Assembly (NCBI RefSeq): GCF_000379125.1
Contig: NZ_KB900626.1
Span: forward strand, 1,645,748-1,709,747
DNA length: 64,000 nt
Direction of reading: 5' to 3'
DNA from: Methylosinus sp. LW4
GTDB lineage: Bacteria > Pseudomonadota > Alphaproteobacteria > Rhizobiales > Beijerinckiaceae
Shown: positions 15,879-25,399 of the stretch, piece by piece
Layout: each line of letters begins with the position of its first letter
Position numbering within the stretch: position 1 is the first letter of the stretch
Notes under the pieces: generated by a model
The model's input: only the letters and a program-made list of their open reading frames with translations
Database searches by the model: none
What the model was told of the DNA's origin: nothing
Position numbers and translations under genes: made by a program

Positions 15879-17093
15879 ATGACGCAGACGATCTCCACGA
15901 GATGCTGCGTGGTCGGCGGCGGCCCGGCGGGGCTGATGGCGGGCTTTCTGCTCGCCCGCGCCGGCGTCGAGACCATCGTCCTCGAAAAGCATGCGGATTT
16001 CCTGCGCGATTTCCGCGGCGACACGATCCACCCTTCGACGCTTCAGCTGATGTTCGAGCTCGGCCTGCTCGAGGATTTTCTGAAGCTGCCGCATCGCAAG
16101 GCGTTTCAGGTCTCGGCGGATCTGGGGGAGCGAAAATTCGTCGTCGCCGATTTCCGCAGCCTGCCGACCTCGTGCAAATTCGTCGCCTTCATGCCGCAAT
16201 GGGATTTTCTCGACTTCATCGCCGGCGAGGCGAAGAAGCTGCAAAATTTCCGCCTGCTGATGAAGACCGCCGCAGAGAGCGTGATCGAGGAAAACGGCCG
16301 CATCGTCGGCCTGCGCGCCGAGGGGCCGGAGGAGCCGCTCGAGATCAGAGCCGATCTCACCATCGCCGCGGATGGGCGGACCTCGCGAATGCGCGAATCG
16401 GCGGGCCTCGCGGTGGAGGATTTCGGCGCGCCCATGGATGTGCTGTGGCTGGAGCTGCGGCGCAAGGCGGATGACCCCGACGAGACCTTCGGCCGCATCG
16501 CGCCGGGCCGCATGGTGGCGATGATCGAGCGCGGCTCCTATTGGCAGATCGGCTATGTCATCCCCAAAGGCGGCGCGCAGGCGCTGCGGAGCCGGCCGAT
16601 CGACGCGTTTCGCCGCGCCCTCGCCGACAGCGTTCCCTTTCTCGAGGATCGCGTCGAGGATTTGCGCGATTGGGAGGATGTGAATCTGCTGACCGTGCAG
16701 GTCGATCGGCTGAAGAATTGGAGCCGGCCGGGCCTGCTCTGCATCGGCGACGCGGCTCATGCGATGTCCCCGATCGGCGGCGTCGGAATCAATCTGGCGA
16801 TCCAGGACGCCGTGGCGACCGCCAATCTGCTGGCCGAAAAGCTGCGCGATGGAACGCTGCGCGACGAGGACGTCGGCGCCGTGCAGAAGCGCCGGGAGTT
16901 TCCCGCGCGGGTGACGCAAAGGCTGCAGCTCTTCCTCCAGAACCGCGTGATCCGCAATGTGCTCGCGGCGGACAAGCCCTTCGAGCCGCCATTGGCGCTG
17001 CGGCTTCTCGACGTCTTCCCGATCCTACGGCAGATTCCGGCGCGGCTGATCGGCCTCGGCGTGCGGCCGGAGCACATTCAGCTTCTCAAATGA
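15879..17093 (+). CDS. FAD-dependent monooxygenase/oxidoreductase
   Basis: A 404-residue class A flavoprotein. The N-terminal dinucleotide motif is CCVVGGGPAGLMAGFLLARA, followed by LEKHADFLRDFRGDTIHPS. The mid DG motif is LTIAADGRTSRMRESAGL, and the GD motif is LLCIGDAAHAMSPIGGVGIN. These place it in the PHBH/UbiH-like aromatic hydroxylase superfamily; similar proteins are often annotated as FAD-binding monooxygenases. AGGAGCGGCCG precedes the ATG. It is 51 bases downstream of pstS on the same strand. Substrate unknown. Confidence 0.85.
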   Translation: MTQTISTRCCVVGGGPAGLMAGFLLARAGVETIVLEKHADFLRDFRGDTIHPSTLQLMFELGLLEDFLKLPHRKAFQVSADLGERKFVVADFRSLPTSCKFVAFMPQWDFLDFIAGEAKKLQNFRLLMKTAAESVIEENGRIVGLRAEGPEEPLEIRADLTIAADGRTSRMRESAGLAVEDFGAPMDVLWLELRRKADDPDETFGRIAPGRMVAMIERGSYWQIGYVIPKGGAQALRSRPIDAFRRALADSVPFLEDRVEDLRDWEDVNLLTVQVDRLKNWSRPGLLCIGDAAHAMSPIGGVGINLAIQDAVATANLLAEKLRDGTLRDEDVGAVQKRREFPARVTQRLQLFLQNRVIRNVLAADKPFEPPLALRLLDVFPILRQIPARLIGLGVRPEHIQLLK

Positions 17094-17126
17094 GCATTTC
17101 CCTGTCGATCTTGCGAGGACTGCGGG

Positions 17127-17441
17127 ATGCGCCTGTTTCGTTCGTTGCCGGTCGCGATCGTCATGGCCTGTTCCCAAGCTCATTCGGCAGAACGCCCCGG
17201 CTTTGCGGGCGCTTGGCGATGCGATCGGCTTTGCAAGGTGTTCGACGCCGGCTCGAGCATCACAATCGTCGGCGGAGCGGCGGAGTGTCGCGACGAAACG
17301 GGCGAATTGTCGAAAGGCCGGCTTACCTCGGATCGGACGATCCACTGCTTCGGCGCCGACGGACTGGTCTCCGCCGACGGGGAAATCATCCGATGGACCA
17401 ACGGCTCGGTCTGGCGGCGCGATCACAGGACCGTCTTCTGA
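17127..17441 (+). CDS. small secreted hypothetical protein
   Basis: A 104-residue protein with an N-terminal signal peptide (MRLFRSLPVAIVMACSQAHS). The mature part has four Cys (WRCDRLC, AECRDE, IHCFGAD) and a WTNGSVWRR segment, suggestive of a small disulfide-stabilised periplasmic beta domain. No family is recognised. It lies 33 bases downstream of the flavoprotein gene, so it is probably co-transcribed. A GAGGACTGCGG sequence provides the ribosome-binding site. Confidence 0.6.
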   Translation: MRLFRSLPVAIVMACSQAHSAERPGFAGAWRCDRLCKVFDAGSSITIVGGAAECRDETGELSKGRLTSDRTIHCFGADGLVSADGEIIRWTNGSVWRRDHRTVF

Positions 17442-17460
17442 CGCCGCCGCTCTCGATCTC

Positions 17461-18417
17461 TCAATTCATCGCGCGGATAAAAGCCCCGAAGGCGCGCGGT
17501 CCGTCGCCGGTCTTGGCCTTGGCGATCACTTTCAGGCTGTCGGCGGCGATCGACCAGAATTCATTGGTGAACCAATTGGCGACATAGACGGTCTTGCCGT
17601 CGCGGCTCGCGCCGATGCCTTCTGGATATTCGCCGACCTTCACCTGCGCCACCGGCGCGAATGTCGAGAGATCGAAGACGCTGACCGATTCGGCATATTG
17701 GTCGGTGACGAAGCCCCTGCCCTGCGCCAGCGCCACGCAATAGGGCCGCTTGCCGACCTTCACCGTGGCGATGACGCGCCGGCTCGCGAGATCGATGACG
17801 CTGACGTCGTCCGATTCGACATTGGCGGAATAGGCGCGCTTTCCATCCGCGTCGATGGTGACGCCGAAAGGATGGCGGCCGACATCGAGCTCGCCGAGCT
17901 TTTGGAAGGACGCGGCGTCGACGAAGGCGATCTTGTTGGCGTCGCGAATCGCGACGAGGATCGTCTTGCCGTCCGGCGTCACCGCGACGCCCGATGGAGT
18001 GACGCCGACTTGCGCCGTGGCGACGACGCCCGATTCGGGATCGACCGAAAAGAGCCGCTGCTCGTACATGTCGGCGACATAGACGCGCTTGCCGTCCGGC
18101 GCGACGGCGAGGCCGAGCGGACCGCCCTCGAGCGGTATCTTGCGTAGGACGCGACGCTCGCGCGTATCGACGACGGAGAGATATTTGCCTTCCGGGCTCG
18201 TCACATAGGCGCGCGCGCCATCGGCCGAGACGGCGACGCCGGCCGGCTTGCCGCCGATCGGCAGGGTCGCGACGGGCGCCATGGTCGAAAGATCGACGAT
18301 GGTGAGATCGCCGCTGCCCTGATTGGTGACGAAAGCCTCGTCCGCCCCCGCGGGCGAAGCGAGAGCGAGCCCGAGAAGGGCGGCGCGCGCCGCCCTGCCC
18401 CAGGATGCAGAGATCAC
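17461..18417 (-). CDS. YVTN-family beta-propeller protein (PQQ-catabolism-associated type)
   Basis: A 318-residue exported beta-propeller. A signal peptide (about 1-25, ending SPAGA) is followed by seven YVTN-like blades such as GVAVSADGARAYVT, GLAVAPDGKRVYVAD, GVAVTPDGKTILVA and GIGASRDGKTVYVAN. This type is repeatedly found beside PQQ-dependent alcohol dehydrogenase systems. The start codon is GTG and overlaps the TGA of the upstream MxaD-like gene by four bases, so the two are translated together. It probably acts in the periplasm, with a structural or accessory role in methanol or alcohol oxidation. Confidence 0.85.
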   Translation of the reverse strand: MISASWGRAARAALLGLALASPAGADEAFVTNQGSGDLTIVDLSTMAPVATLPIGGKPAGVAVSADGARAYVTSPEGKYLSVVDTRERRVLRKIPLEGGPLGLAVAPDGKRVYVADMYEQRLFSVDPESGVVATAQVGVTPSGVAVTPDGKTILVAIRDANKIAFVDAASFQKLGELDVGRHPFGVTIDADGKRAYSANVESDDVSVIDLASRRVIATVKVGKRPYCVALAQGRGFVTDQYAESVSVFDLSTFAPVAQVKVGEYPEGIGASRDGKTVYVANWFTNEFWSIAADSLKVIAKAKTGDGPRAFGAFIRAMN

Positions 18418-18959
18418 TTGCCTTCGACCTTGGCCTTCAGCGCGGCGAGGCCGGCCTTGTAGAGATCGCCCACGGCCTTCAGCGCCGCCTCGTCGGAGAG
18501 CTCCGGCGGCGGATCATTGTTGGGGAAACCGCGATAGAAGGCGCCGCGCCATTCGACGACGCTCTTGTCGCCCTGCGGCTTCACCGTGATCGTCGAGGAA
18601 TAATTGTTCACCGGCAGGATCTTCACATCCACCTTCTCGATGCGATAGGCGAGCGAGAAGTCCTTGGCGTCATATTTGGTCAGCAGCTCGTCGATCTCGC
18701 CGCCATTCTTCAGCGTGATGTGGCGCGTCGCCTTGTCGGGCGTGTTGTCGCCCGTTCCTTCCGTCTTGGCGACAGGGGGAAGCCAGCTCAAATCCTGGAA
18801 ATTGCCGACGATGGCCCAGACCTTCTCGGCCGGAGCGGCGATCTCGATCGTCTCCGTCACCTTCTGGCGCGAGGGGCCGTGGGCGAGCGCGGCCGACGAG
18901 GCGAGAGCCGCGAGCGACAAGGCGGCCAGGAACCCCCGGCGCGCGACGACGAATGACAT
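18414..18959 (-). CDS. mxaD: MxaD-like SRPBCC-family periplasmic protein
   Basis: A 181-residue exported protein of the polyketide cyclase/SRPBCC fold. It has a signal peptide (about 1-30, ending ALAHG), then RQKVTETIEIAAPAEKVWAI, DLSWLPPV, ATRHITLKNGGEIDELL, LPVNNYSSTITV and VVEWRGAFYRGFPNNDPPP. This matches MxaD, a periplasmic factor of methanol dehydrogenase clusters that assists the enzyme's interaction with its cytochrome cL. AGGAGGT gives an excellent ribosome-binding site 6 bases before the ATG. It is followed by a GTGA-overlapping beta-propeller gene. No mxaF or xoxF is in the window. Confidence 0.83.
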   Translation of the reverse strand: MSFVVARRGFLAALSLAALASSAALAHGPSRQKVTETIEIAAPAEKVWAIVGNFQDLSWLPPVAKTEGTGDNTPDKATRHITLKNGGEIDELLTKYDAKDFSLAYRIEKVDVKILPVNNYSSTITVKPQGDKSVVEWRGAFYRGFPNNDPPPELSDEAALKAVGDLYKAGLAALKAKVEGK

Positions 18960-19235
18960 GACTACCTCCTGAAGGGCATTTAGGCGCCTATTGCCCCGGC
19001 GCCGCCGGCGCGCAACTAACTCCTCCGCGCCCTGCGGCGTCAAGACTCCCGATCTCTGCGGGCGGAAAATCCCGCTGCGCTACGGCAAAGTTCCCGAAGC
19101 TTTCGTCGCAGAAATGAGGCGCCGCCCCTCGGACCTGCTCGAGAATCGCGCTTTCGAGGCCCTTACGTAAAGTGCGGCTCACGTCGAGCCCGCTGTCCAG
19201 AGCGCGACTCGGCTTTCCCCATTATCCACGGTATT

Positions 19236-19251
19236 TTGCAAGATATTGTCC
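19236..19251 (+). promoter_or_regulatory. NrdR box 1
   Basis: TTGCAAGATATTGTCC matches the core of the NrdR consensus ACACWATATATWGTGT (C-A-A-x-A-T-A-T-T-G-T). It lies 31 bases from a second box, exactly the three-turn helical spacing expected for NrdR repression of ribonucleotide reductase genes. Confidence 0.7.
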
Positions 19252-19266
19252 AATTATTTATTCCTC

Positions 19267-19282
19267 ACACTATATCTTGACG
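19267..19282 (+). promoter_or_regulatory. NrdR box 2
   Basis: ACACTATATCTTGACG matches ACACWATATATWGTGT at its first nine bases and at the TTG core. With box 1 it forms a phased pair about 270 bases upstream of nrdJ, so nrdJ is probably repressed by NrdR-ATP/dATP when dNTPs are plentiful. Confidence 0.7.
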
Positions 19283-19552
19283 CCGTCGGAAGAGTGACGC
19301 ACTGTGCGGGTGTCTCATGACGCAGCGGCGGATGAACGAAAAAGCTGTTTCTCGCGCGCCCCCGGCGGGCGGCGCGACGCTTTTCGGCAGCCAAAGCTGC
19401 GGCTCGTCGCAGCGGCTCTCCGCCGCGCCGCGGCCCGACCCCCGTATCTGCGTTTCCTGCCGACGTAGAGTCCCTTCCAGAACGAGCTTGTCGCGACCGA
19501 TCCATCGGCCGCGATCGATTCACCGCGCGCATTTTTCGAGGATCGAAATACG

Positions 19553-22500
19553 ATGAAGATCGAGCGACGCCACACGACAGCCGGCCAGTCTCCCTATGCG
19601 GACATCGAGTTTCGCGCGGCGCGTAGCGAAATCCGCAACCCAGACGGCTCGATCGTGTTCTCGCTCGAGAATATCGACGCGCCGGCCGATTGGAGCCAGG
19701 TCGCCATCGACGTGCTGGCGCAGAAATATTTCCGCAAGGCCGGCGTGCCGGCGCGGCTGAAGCGCGTCGAGGAGCATGAGGTTCCGAGCTTCCTGTGGCG
19801 CTCCCTTCCCGATGCGGAGGCGCTCGCCCTTCTGCCCAAAGCGGAGCGCTACTCCTCCGAGACCTCGGCGCGCGAGGTGTTCGACCGCCTCGCCGGCGCC
19901 TGGGCCTATTGGGGCTGGAAGGGCGGCTATTTCGACACGGAGGAGGACGCCTCCGCCTTTCAGGACGAGCTGCGCTACATGCTGGCCCGCCAGATGGCGG
20001 CGCCCAATTCGCCGCAATGGTTCAACACCGGCCTGCATTGGGCCTATGGCGTCGACGGCCCCAGCCAGGGCCATTTCTACGTCGATTATCAGACCGGCAA
20101 GCTGACCAAGTCCAAGACCGCCTATGAGCATCCGCAGCCGCACGCCTGCTTCATCCAGTCGGTGGAGGACGATCTCGTCAATGACGGCGGCATAATGGAC
20201 CTTTGGGTGCGCGAGGCGCGCCTGTTCAAATACGGCTCCGGCACCGGCTCCAATTTCTCCAAGCTGCGCGGCGAGAAGGAGAAGCTCTCGGGCGGCGGCT
20301 CCTCCTCCGGCCTCATGTCCTTCCTCAAGATCGGCGACCGCGCGGCGGGCGCGATCAAATCCGGCGGCACGACGCGCCGCGCCGCCAAAATGGTGGTGGT
20401 CGACGTCGACCATCCCGATATCGAGGCCTTCATCGATTGGAAGGTGAAGGAGGAGGAGAAGGTCGCCTCGCTCGTCGCCGGCTCCAAGATCGTCAAGAAG
20501 CATCTGAAGGCGGTGCTGCGCGCCTGCGTCAATTGCGAGGGGCCGGGCTTCGACTGTTTCGACCCGGAGAAGAATCCGGCGCTGAAGCGTGAGATCCGCG
20601 CCGCGCGCCGCGCCGAGGTGCCGGACAATTACATCAAGCGCGTCATTCAATTCGCGCGTCAGGGCTATAAGGACATTTCCTTCGACACCTATGACACGGA
20701 TTGGGACAGCGAGGCCTATCTCACCGTCTCCGGCCAGAACTCCAACAACACCGTGCGCGTCACCGACGAGTTTCTGAAATCGGTGGAGAGCGACAGCGAA
20801 TGGACGCTGACGCGCCGGCTCGACGGCAAGCCGTCGAAGACGCTGAAGGCCCGCGAATTGTGGGAGAAGATCGGCTACGCCGCCTGGGCTTCCGCCGATC
20901 CCGGCATTCAGTTCCACACGACGATCAATGATTGGCACACCTGCCCGGCCGGCGGCGCCATTCGCGCCTCCAATCCGTGCTCGGAATATATGTTCCTCGA
21001 CGACACGGCCTGCAATCTCGCCTCGCTGAACCTGCTGCAGTTCCGCGACGCGCAGACGAAGCGCATCGACGTCGATTCTTACGAGCACGCCGTCCGGCTA
21101 TGGACCGTCGTGCTGGAAATCTCCGTGCTGATGGCGCAATTCCCCTCGCGGGAGATCGCGCAGCTCTCATACGAATATCGCACGCTCGGCCTCGGCTACG
21201 CCAATGTCGGCGGCCTGCTCATGTCTTCGGGCATCGCCTATGACAGCGAAGCCGGCCGCGCGCTCTGCGGCGCGCTCTCCGCCATCATGACCGGCGTCGC
21301 CTATCGCGCCTCGGCGGAAATGGCCAAGGAGCGCGGCCCCTTCTCGGGCTTCGAGGCCAATCGCGAAGCCATGCTGCGCGTCATTCGCAATCACCGTCGC
21401 GCCGCCCATGGCCAGCGCGCCGGCTATGAGGGCCTCGCGACCGCGCCCGTGCCGCTCGACCACGCCGCCTGCCCCGATGCGGCGCTCATCGCCCGCGCGA
21501 CCCGCGCCTGGGACGAGGCGCTCGCGCTCGGCGAGGAGCATGGCTATCGCAATGCGCAAGTCTCCGTCGTCGCGCCGACCGGCACGATCGGCCTCGTCAT
21601 GGATTGCGACACCACCGGCATAGAGCCGGATTTCGCTCTGGTGAAATTCAAGAAGCTCGCCGGCGGCGGCTATTTGAAGATCGTCAATCGCGCCGCGCCG
21701 GAAGCGCTGCGCGCCCTCGGCTATCGGGAATCCGAGATCGCCGAGATCGAGGCCTACGCCGTCGGCCACGCCTCGCTCTCCAACGCCCCGGCGATCAACA
21801 CCACCTCGCTGCGCACGCGCGGCTTCACCGACGAGAAGATCGAGACGGTGGAAAAGGCGCTGGCCTCCGCCTTCGACATCAAATTCGTCTTCAACAAATG
21901 GACGCTCGGCGCGGATTTCCTCGCCGGCGCGCTGAAGGTTCCGGCGGCGGCGCTGGAAGATGCGAGCTTCGATCTGCTCACCCATCTCGGCTTCTCGCGC
22001 CAGGAGATAGAGGCCGCCAATGTCCACATTTGCGGCGCGATGACTCTGGAAGGCGCGCCGCATTTGAAGGCGGAGCACTATCCCGTCTTCGATTGCGCCA
22101 ATCCCTGCGGGCGCACGGGCAAGCGCTATCTCTCGGTCGAGAGCCATATTCGCATGATGGCGGCGGCGCAGCCCTTCATCTCGGGCGCGATCTCCAAGAC
22201 GATCAACATGCCCAATGACGCCACGATCGAGGATTGCGAGGCGGCCTATCTCCTCTCCTGGAAGCTGGCGCTGAAGGCCAACGCCCTCTATCGCGACGGC
22301 TCCAAGCTGTCGCAGCCGCTCTCCTCGCAGCTCGTCTCCGACGCGGACGACGAGGCGGAGGAAGTCGCCGAGGAGATCATCTCCGCCAATGCGCCGGCGC
22401 GCGCGGCGGCCATAGCCGAGCGCATCGTCGAGCGCGTGGTGCATCAAGTGGTGCGCGAGCGCGAGAAGCTGCCGGATCGGCGCAAAGGCTATACGCAGAA

Positions 22501-23182
22501 GGCGGCCGTCGGCGGCCACAAGGTCTATCTGCGAACGGGCGAATATGTGGACGGGCGCCTCGGCGAGATCTTCATCGACATGCACAAGGAAGGCGCCGCC
22601 TTCCGCAGCTTGATGAACAACTTCGCCATCGCCATCTCGCTCGGCCTGCAATATGGCGTGCCGCTCGAGGAATATGTCGACGCCTTCACCTTCACGCGCT
22701 TCGAGCCCGCGGGCTTCGTGCAGGGCAATGACGCGATCAAGAACGCCACCTCCATTCTGGACTATGTGTTCCGCGAGCTGGCGATCTCCTATCTCGGCCG
22801 CAATGATCTCGCCCATGTCTCGCCGGACGACATCGGCCATGACGTGCTCGGCAAGGGCGAGCATGAGGGCAAGGCGCCCGAGAGCGCATCGTCGGTCGTC
22901 TCGAAAGGACTATTGCGCTCCAAGACGGATCGGCTGATGCTGGTGCGCGGCGGCGCGACGGCGCTGCGCGAGAATGTCGCGGAAGAGGTCGAGCAGCCTT
23001 TGTCCGAGCTCGGCTGGACGGCGCCGACGCGCCCGGTGGAGAGCGTCGCCGACAAGCGCGCCGAAGCGCGGATGAAGGGCTATGTCGGCGAGGCCTGCCC
23101 GGAATGCGCGAATTTCACGCTCGTCCGCAATGGCACCTGCCTGAAATGCGAGACCTGCGGCAGCACCACAGGCTGCAGCTGA
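19553..23182 (+). CDS. nrdJ: vitamin B12-dependent (class II) ribonucleotide reductase
   Basis: A 1209-residue adenosylcobalamin-dependent ribonucleotide reductase that makes deoxyribonucleotides without oxygen dependence. Landmarks are [51 protein letters not shown] (from residue 474), [20 protein letters not shown] and a C-terminal Cys-rich tail (CPECANF...[13 protein letters not shown]) for thioredoxin-linked re-reduction and zinc binding. Length matches the long alphaproteobacterial NrdJ. The start ATGAAGATCGAGCG is taken at 19553. Paired NrdR boxes lie upstream. No NrdAB or NrdZ is nearby. Confidence 0.97.
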   Translation: MKIERRHTTAGQSPYADIEFRAARSEIRNPDGSIVFSLENIDAPADWSQVAIDVLAQKYFRKAGVPARLKRVEEHEVPSFLWRSLPDAEALALLPKAERYSSETSAREVFDRLAGAWAYWGWKGGYFDTEEDASAFQDELRYMLARQMAAPNSPQWFNTGLHWAYGVDGPSQGHFYVDYQTGKLTKSKTAYEHPQPHACFIQSVEDDLVNDGGIMDLWVREARLFKYGSGTGSNFSKLRGEKEKLSGGGSSSGLMSFLKIGDRAAGAIKSGGTTRRAAKMVVVDVDHPDIEAFIDWKVKEEEKVASLVAGSKIVKKHLKAVLRACVNCEGPGFDCFDPEKNPALKREIRAARRAEVPDNYIKRVIQFARQGYKDISFDTYDTDWDSEAYLTVSGQNSNNTVRVTDEFLKSVESDSEWTLTRRLDGKPSKTLKARELWEKIGYAAWASADPGIQFHTTINDWHTCPAGGAIRASNPCSEYMFLDDTACNLASLNLLQFRDAQTKRIDVDSYEHAVRLWTVVLEISVLMAQFPSREIAQLSYEYRTLGLGYANVGGLLMSSGIAYDSEAGRALCGALSAIMTGVAYRASAEMAKERGPFSGFEANREAMLRVIRNHRRAAHGQRAGYEGLATAPVPLDHAACPDAALIARATRAWDEALALGEEHGYRNAQVSVVAPTGTIGLVMDCDTTGIEPDFALVKFKKLAGGGYLKIVNRAAPEALRALGYRESEIAEIEAYAVGHASLSNAPAINTTSLRTRGFTDEKIETVEKALASAFDIKFVFNKWTLGADFLAGALKVPAAALEDASFDLLTHLGFSRQEIEAANVHICGAMTLEGAPHLKAEHYPVFDCANPCGRTGKRYLSVESHIRMMAAAQPFISGAISKTINMPNDATIEDCEAAYLLSWKLALKANALYRDGSKLSQPLSSQLVSDADDEAEEVAEEIISANAPARAAAIAERIVERVVHQVVREREKLPDRRKGYTQKAAVGGHKVYLRTGEYVDGRLGEIFIDMHKEGAAFRSLMNNFAIAISLGLQYGVPLEEYVDAFTFTRFEPAGFVQGNDAIKNATSILDYVFRELAISYLGRNDLAHVSPDDIGHDVLGKGEHEGKAPESASSVVSKGLLRSKTDRLMLVRGGATALRENVAEEVEQPLSELGWTAPTRPVESVADKRAEARMKGYVGEACPECANFTLVRNGTCLKCETCGSTTGCS

Positions 23183-23221
23183 GCCGCGCGTATTCTGACA
23201 ACTGACTGACGACATATGAAT

Positions 23222-23249
23222 CGGCGGCGAATCTTCGCATTCGCCGCCG
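23222..23249 (+). terminator. hairpin downstream of nrdJ
   Basis: A perfect 11-bp stem, CGGCGGCGAAT (23222-23232) with ATTCGCCGCCG (23239-23249), loop CTTCGC, lies 40 bases after the nrdJ stop and before the convergent stress-protein gene. There is no U-tract after it on the plus strand. Confidence 0.5.
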
Positions 23250-23275
23250 ACGCCATGAAAAAAGCCGCGCGCCGC

Positions 23276-23845
23276 TCACAAAAGCGCGTCCGGCACGCCA
23301 TGCACATGGACGTCGCGGCCGGAATGCTTGTTGAGAATATCGACGGCGCTTTTCTCATGCGCGGCGTCGCGCGTGCGCACCCATAGCAATATGCCGCCGC
23401 GATCCAGCTGCTCTTGCAGATATTGCGCGTGATGCTCGCCGATCAGCCTGGCGAAGAGCGCTCCAACCAGACCGCCGCCGCCGCCGGCGATGGCCGCCGC
23501 CGCGAGCGCGGCCGCCATGGTTCCGCCGCTCGCGAAGATCAGCCCCGCCGCGCCGATCGCGCCTACATAGCCGAGGCCGCCGACCAGCGCGCCTTGCGCC
23601 TCGCCGATCGACTCGGGCGAGATATAAGCGCCGCGCGGAACGTCGGCGTCGTCCGCCACGTCCGTCGCCTTCTCATAGGCGTGGCCGAGCTTGGCGTCGA
23701 CGGTCTGCTCGCCGGCCATGAGGCTGATGTCGGCGCGATCGAAGCCGGACGTCTGCAATTCGTCGATCGCCTCTTGAAGCGCATCGGCCGTGTCGAACAC
23801 GCCGACGGCTTCGCGAACCTGGCTGGTCTCCTCGCCGGACGCCAT
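23276..23845 (-). CDS. glycine-zipper stress-type protein (general stress protein 17M-like)
   Basis: A 189-residue protein. The N-terminal domain VREAVGVFDTADALQEAIDEL with FDRADISLMAG resembles the YflT/general stress protein 17M fold. A Gly/Ala-rich hydrophobic middle follows (GALVGGLGYVGAIGAAGLIF, then AAAIAGGGGGLVGALFARL), which suggests membrane insertion. The C-terminus repeats an alpha-beta unit (GGILLWVRTRD, HSGRDVHVHG). The ATG at 23845 has GAGGAGACAGTC in front. It is 10 bases downstream of cfa, so it belongs to the cfa operon, consistent with a membrane or envelope stress role. Confidence 0.72.
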   Translation of the reverse strand: MASGEETSQVREAVGVFDTADALQEAIDELQTSGFDRADISLMAGEQTVDAKLGHAYEKATDVADDADVPRGAYISPESIGEAQGALVGGLGYVGAIGAAGLIFASGGTMAAALAAAAIAGGGGGLVGALFARLIGEHHAQYLQEQLDRGGILLWVRTRDAAHEKSAVDILNKHSGRDVHVHGVPDALL

Positions 23846-23855
23846 GACTGTCTCC

Positions 23856-25061
23856 TCATATGCTCGTGCGATACAGATAGTCGCGGGTGAGCGGCACGGC
23901 GTCGATGCGCCGCGCCAGCTGAATGTGAAAGTCGACGAGGCCGGAATGTCGAAATCCCGCCTCACAGCTCGCGAGATAGAATTCCCACATGCGGCAGAAG
24001 CGCTCGTCGTAAATCTGCGCTATGCGCGACCAATTGTCCTTGAAGCGCCGTCGCCACATGCGCAGCGTGTCGGCGTAATGGAGCCGAAGAATCTCTATGT
24101 CGGTCGCATAGAGGCCGGCGCGTTCGATCGCCGCGCTGATCTCCGAGAGAGCGGGCACCTGGCCGCCGGGAAAAATGTATTTCTCGATCCATGGGCTGCC
24201 GGCGCCCGGCCCGGCGGCGCTGCCCGTGGTGTCGACGAGCGCGACGCCATCCTCGACGAGAAGCGCGCGCAGCTTCTCGAAATATTCGCTATAGCGGCCA
24301 TATCCGACATGCTCGAACATGCCGACAGATATGATCCGGTCGTAGCGCTCGGCCTCCTTGCGATAGTCCCGCACAGCGAACCGAACGCGATTGTCGAGGC
24401 CGGTCTCTCGCGCGCGCTTTTGCGCATAGTCGCATTGCGCCTCCGAGAGAGTGAGACCCGTCACCTCGACATCGGCGACGCGCGCGAGATAGAGCGCGAG
24501 CCCGCCCCAGCCGCATCCGATATCGAGAACGCGCTGGCCGCGTCGCAGCAGCAGCTTGGCGGCGATATGGGCGAGCTTGTGCTCCTGCGCCTGCTCGAGC
24601 GAGTCCTCCCGCGTCAGATAATAAGCGCAGGAATATTGACGCTCGGAATCGAGAAACAGCGCATAGAGCTCGTCGGAGAGATCATAATGCGCGCTGATCT
24701 CGTCCGGCGCGGCGCTCAACGAATTGCTGCGCGCGAGGCGCTTCTGCATGCGGCGCGCCATGGCGCCGGCGCGCCACAGCCAATGGCCGTAGCCATGGCC
24801 GAAATTGGCGAAGCACAAGTCGAAAAAATCATAGATATCGCCGCTCTCTATGACGAAGGAGCCGTCCATATAGGCTTCGCCGAGAGCGATGTCCGGGGCC
24901 AGCGCCAGCTTTTGCGCGAGATGACGATCCTTGATCTCGACCGTCACCTCGGGCGCGCCGCGCCCGAAGCGGCGCACGCCGGCCCCCGGCCCGACCAGCG
25001 TCAGCGAGCCGGCGGCGATGGTTCTCGTCAAGAGCCTTTCGAGCGAAAACAGCGCCGTCAT
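23856..25061 (-). CDS. cfa: cyclopropane-fatty-acyl-phospholipid synthase
   Basis: A 401-residue enzyme that transfers a methylene group from SAM to cis-unsaturated acyl chains of membrane phospholipids. An N-terminal lipid-binding domain (GAPEVTVEIKDRHLAQKL, GEAYMDGSFVIESGD) precedes the methyltransferase core: HYDLSDELYALFLDSERQYS, LDIGCGWGGLALYLA, GLTLSEAQCDYA and SVGMFEHVG. The ATG at 25061 (MTALFSLERLL) is chosen; another start 69 bases upstream gives an unlike lead. It heads an operon with the stress-type gene. Confidence 0.93.
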   Translation of the reverse strand: MTALFSLERLLTRTIAAGSLTLVGPGAGVRRFGRGAPEVTVEIKDRHLAQKLALAPDIALGEAYMDGSFVIESGDIYDFFDLCFANFGHGYGHWLWRAGAMARRMQKRLARSNSLSAAPDEISAHYDLSDELYALFLDSERQYSCAYYLTREDSLEQAQEHKLAHIAAKLLLRRGQRVLDIGCGWGGLALYLARVADVEVTGLTLSEAQCDYAQKRARETGLDNRVRFAVRDYRKEAERYDRIISVGMFEHVGYGRYSEYFEKLRALLVEDGVALVDTTGSAAGPGAGSPWIEKYIFPGGQVPALSEISAAIERAGLYATDIEILRLHYADTLRMWRRRFKDNWSRIAQIYDERFCRMWEFYLASCEAGFRHSGLVDFHIQLARRIDAVPLTRDYLYRTSI

Positions 25062-25204
25062 TTGCGACGTCCGGCTGGAGTTCGGCAAAGCGCCGAAACC
25101 GTCAGATATCGCCGCGCGCTCCTGCTTCAATATGCGGGCGTCGCTACGCCGCCGCGCCGCCGGCCCGTGCGTTCACGCACATCGCCGTGATCCGGCGCCG
25201 GCCA

Positions 25205-25282
25205 CTATGAGCAGGTCCTGAATTTCTCTCGACCTTCTCCTGAGCCTCCTTCGAGCCGCCCTATCCGGGGCGGCTCTTTTTT
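25205..25282 (+). ncRNA. candidate small RNA with anti-Shine-Dalgarno motifs
   Basis: The plus strand has pyrimidine-rich, CUCC-bearing segments (CTTCTCCTGAGCCTCCTTCG at 25234-25253) directly before a strong intrinsic terminator, with no protein gene upstream on this strand. Alphaproteobacterial trans-acting sRNAs often expose CUCC loops that pair with ribosome-binding sites. The 5' end is a guess and no known sRNA family is identified. Confidence 0.3.
25253..25282 (+). terminator. intrinsic terminator
   Basis: An 8-bp perfect stem, GAGCCGCC (25253-25260) with GGCGGCTC (25269-25276), is followed at once by six T residues (25277-25282). A textbook Rho-independent terminator for plus-strand transcription. 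Confidence 0.85.
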
Positions 25283-25399
25283 GGCGCCGGCCGGATGAGG
25301 CCCCCGCTCGGCCTGCCCGCGCGCCGTTTCTTGCATGGCCATGCTCGCATGGACCGACCTGCGCCGCAGGCGACCCCCGATGCGTAAGAGGAGATCGAC

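Larger units (their letters stand above)
18960..19552. other. 593-bp region upstream of nrdJ and mxaD, no gene seen
   Basis: Short open frames here are Arg- and Ser-rich shadows. The AT-rich part at 19215-19290 carries the paired NrdR boxes and presumably the nrdJ promoter. No cobalamin riboswitch landmarks could be recognised. The remaining 250 bases next to mxaD must contain its promoter. Confidence 0.4.
25062..25399. other. 338-bp intergenic region with terminator, possible sRNA
   Basis: Lies between cfa (leftward) and a small plus-strand gene. It contains no coding frame with support. Its clearest element is an intrinsic terminator at 25253-25282 reading on the plus strand, although no plus-strand gene precedes it; this orphan terminator suggests a short non-coding transcript. 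Confidence 0.4.

Noticed and set aside
18960..19552. Cobalamin riboswitch upstream of the B12-dependent reductase
   Set aside because: No B12-box-like conserved core was seen; NrdR boxes explain regulation better.
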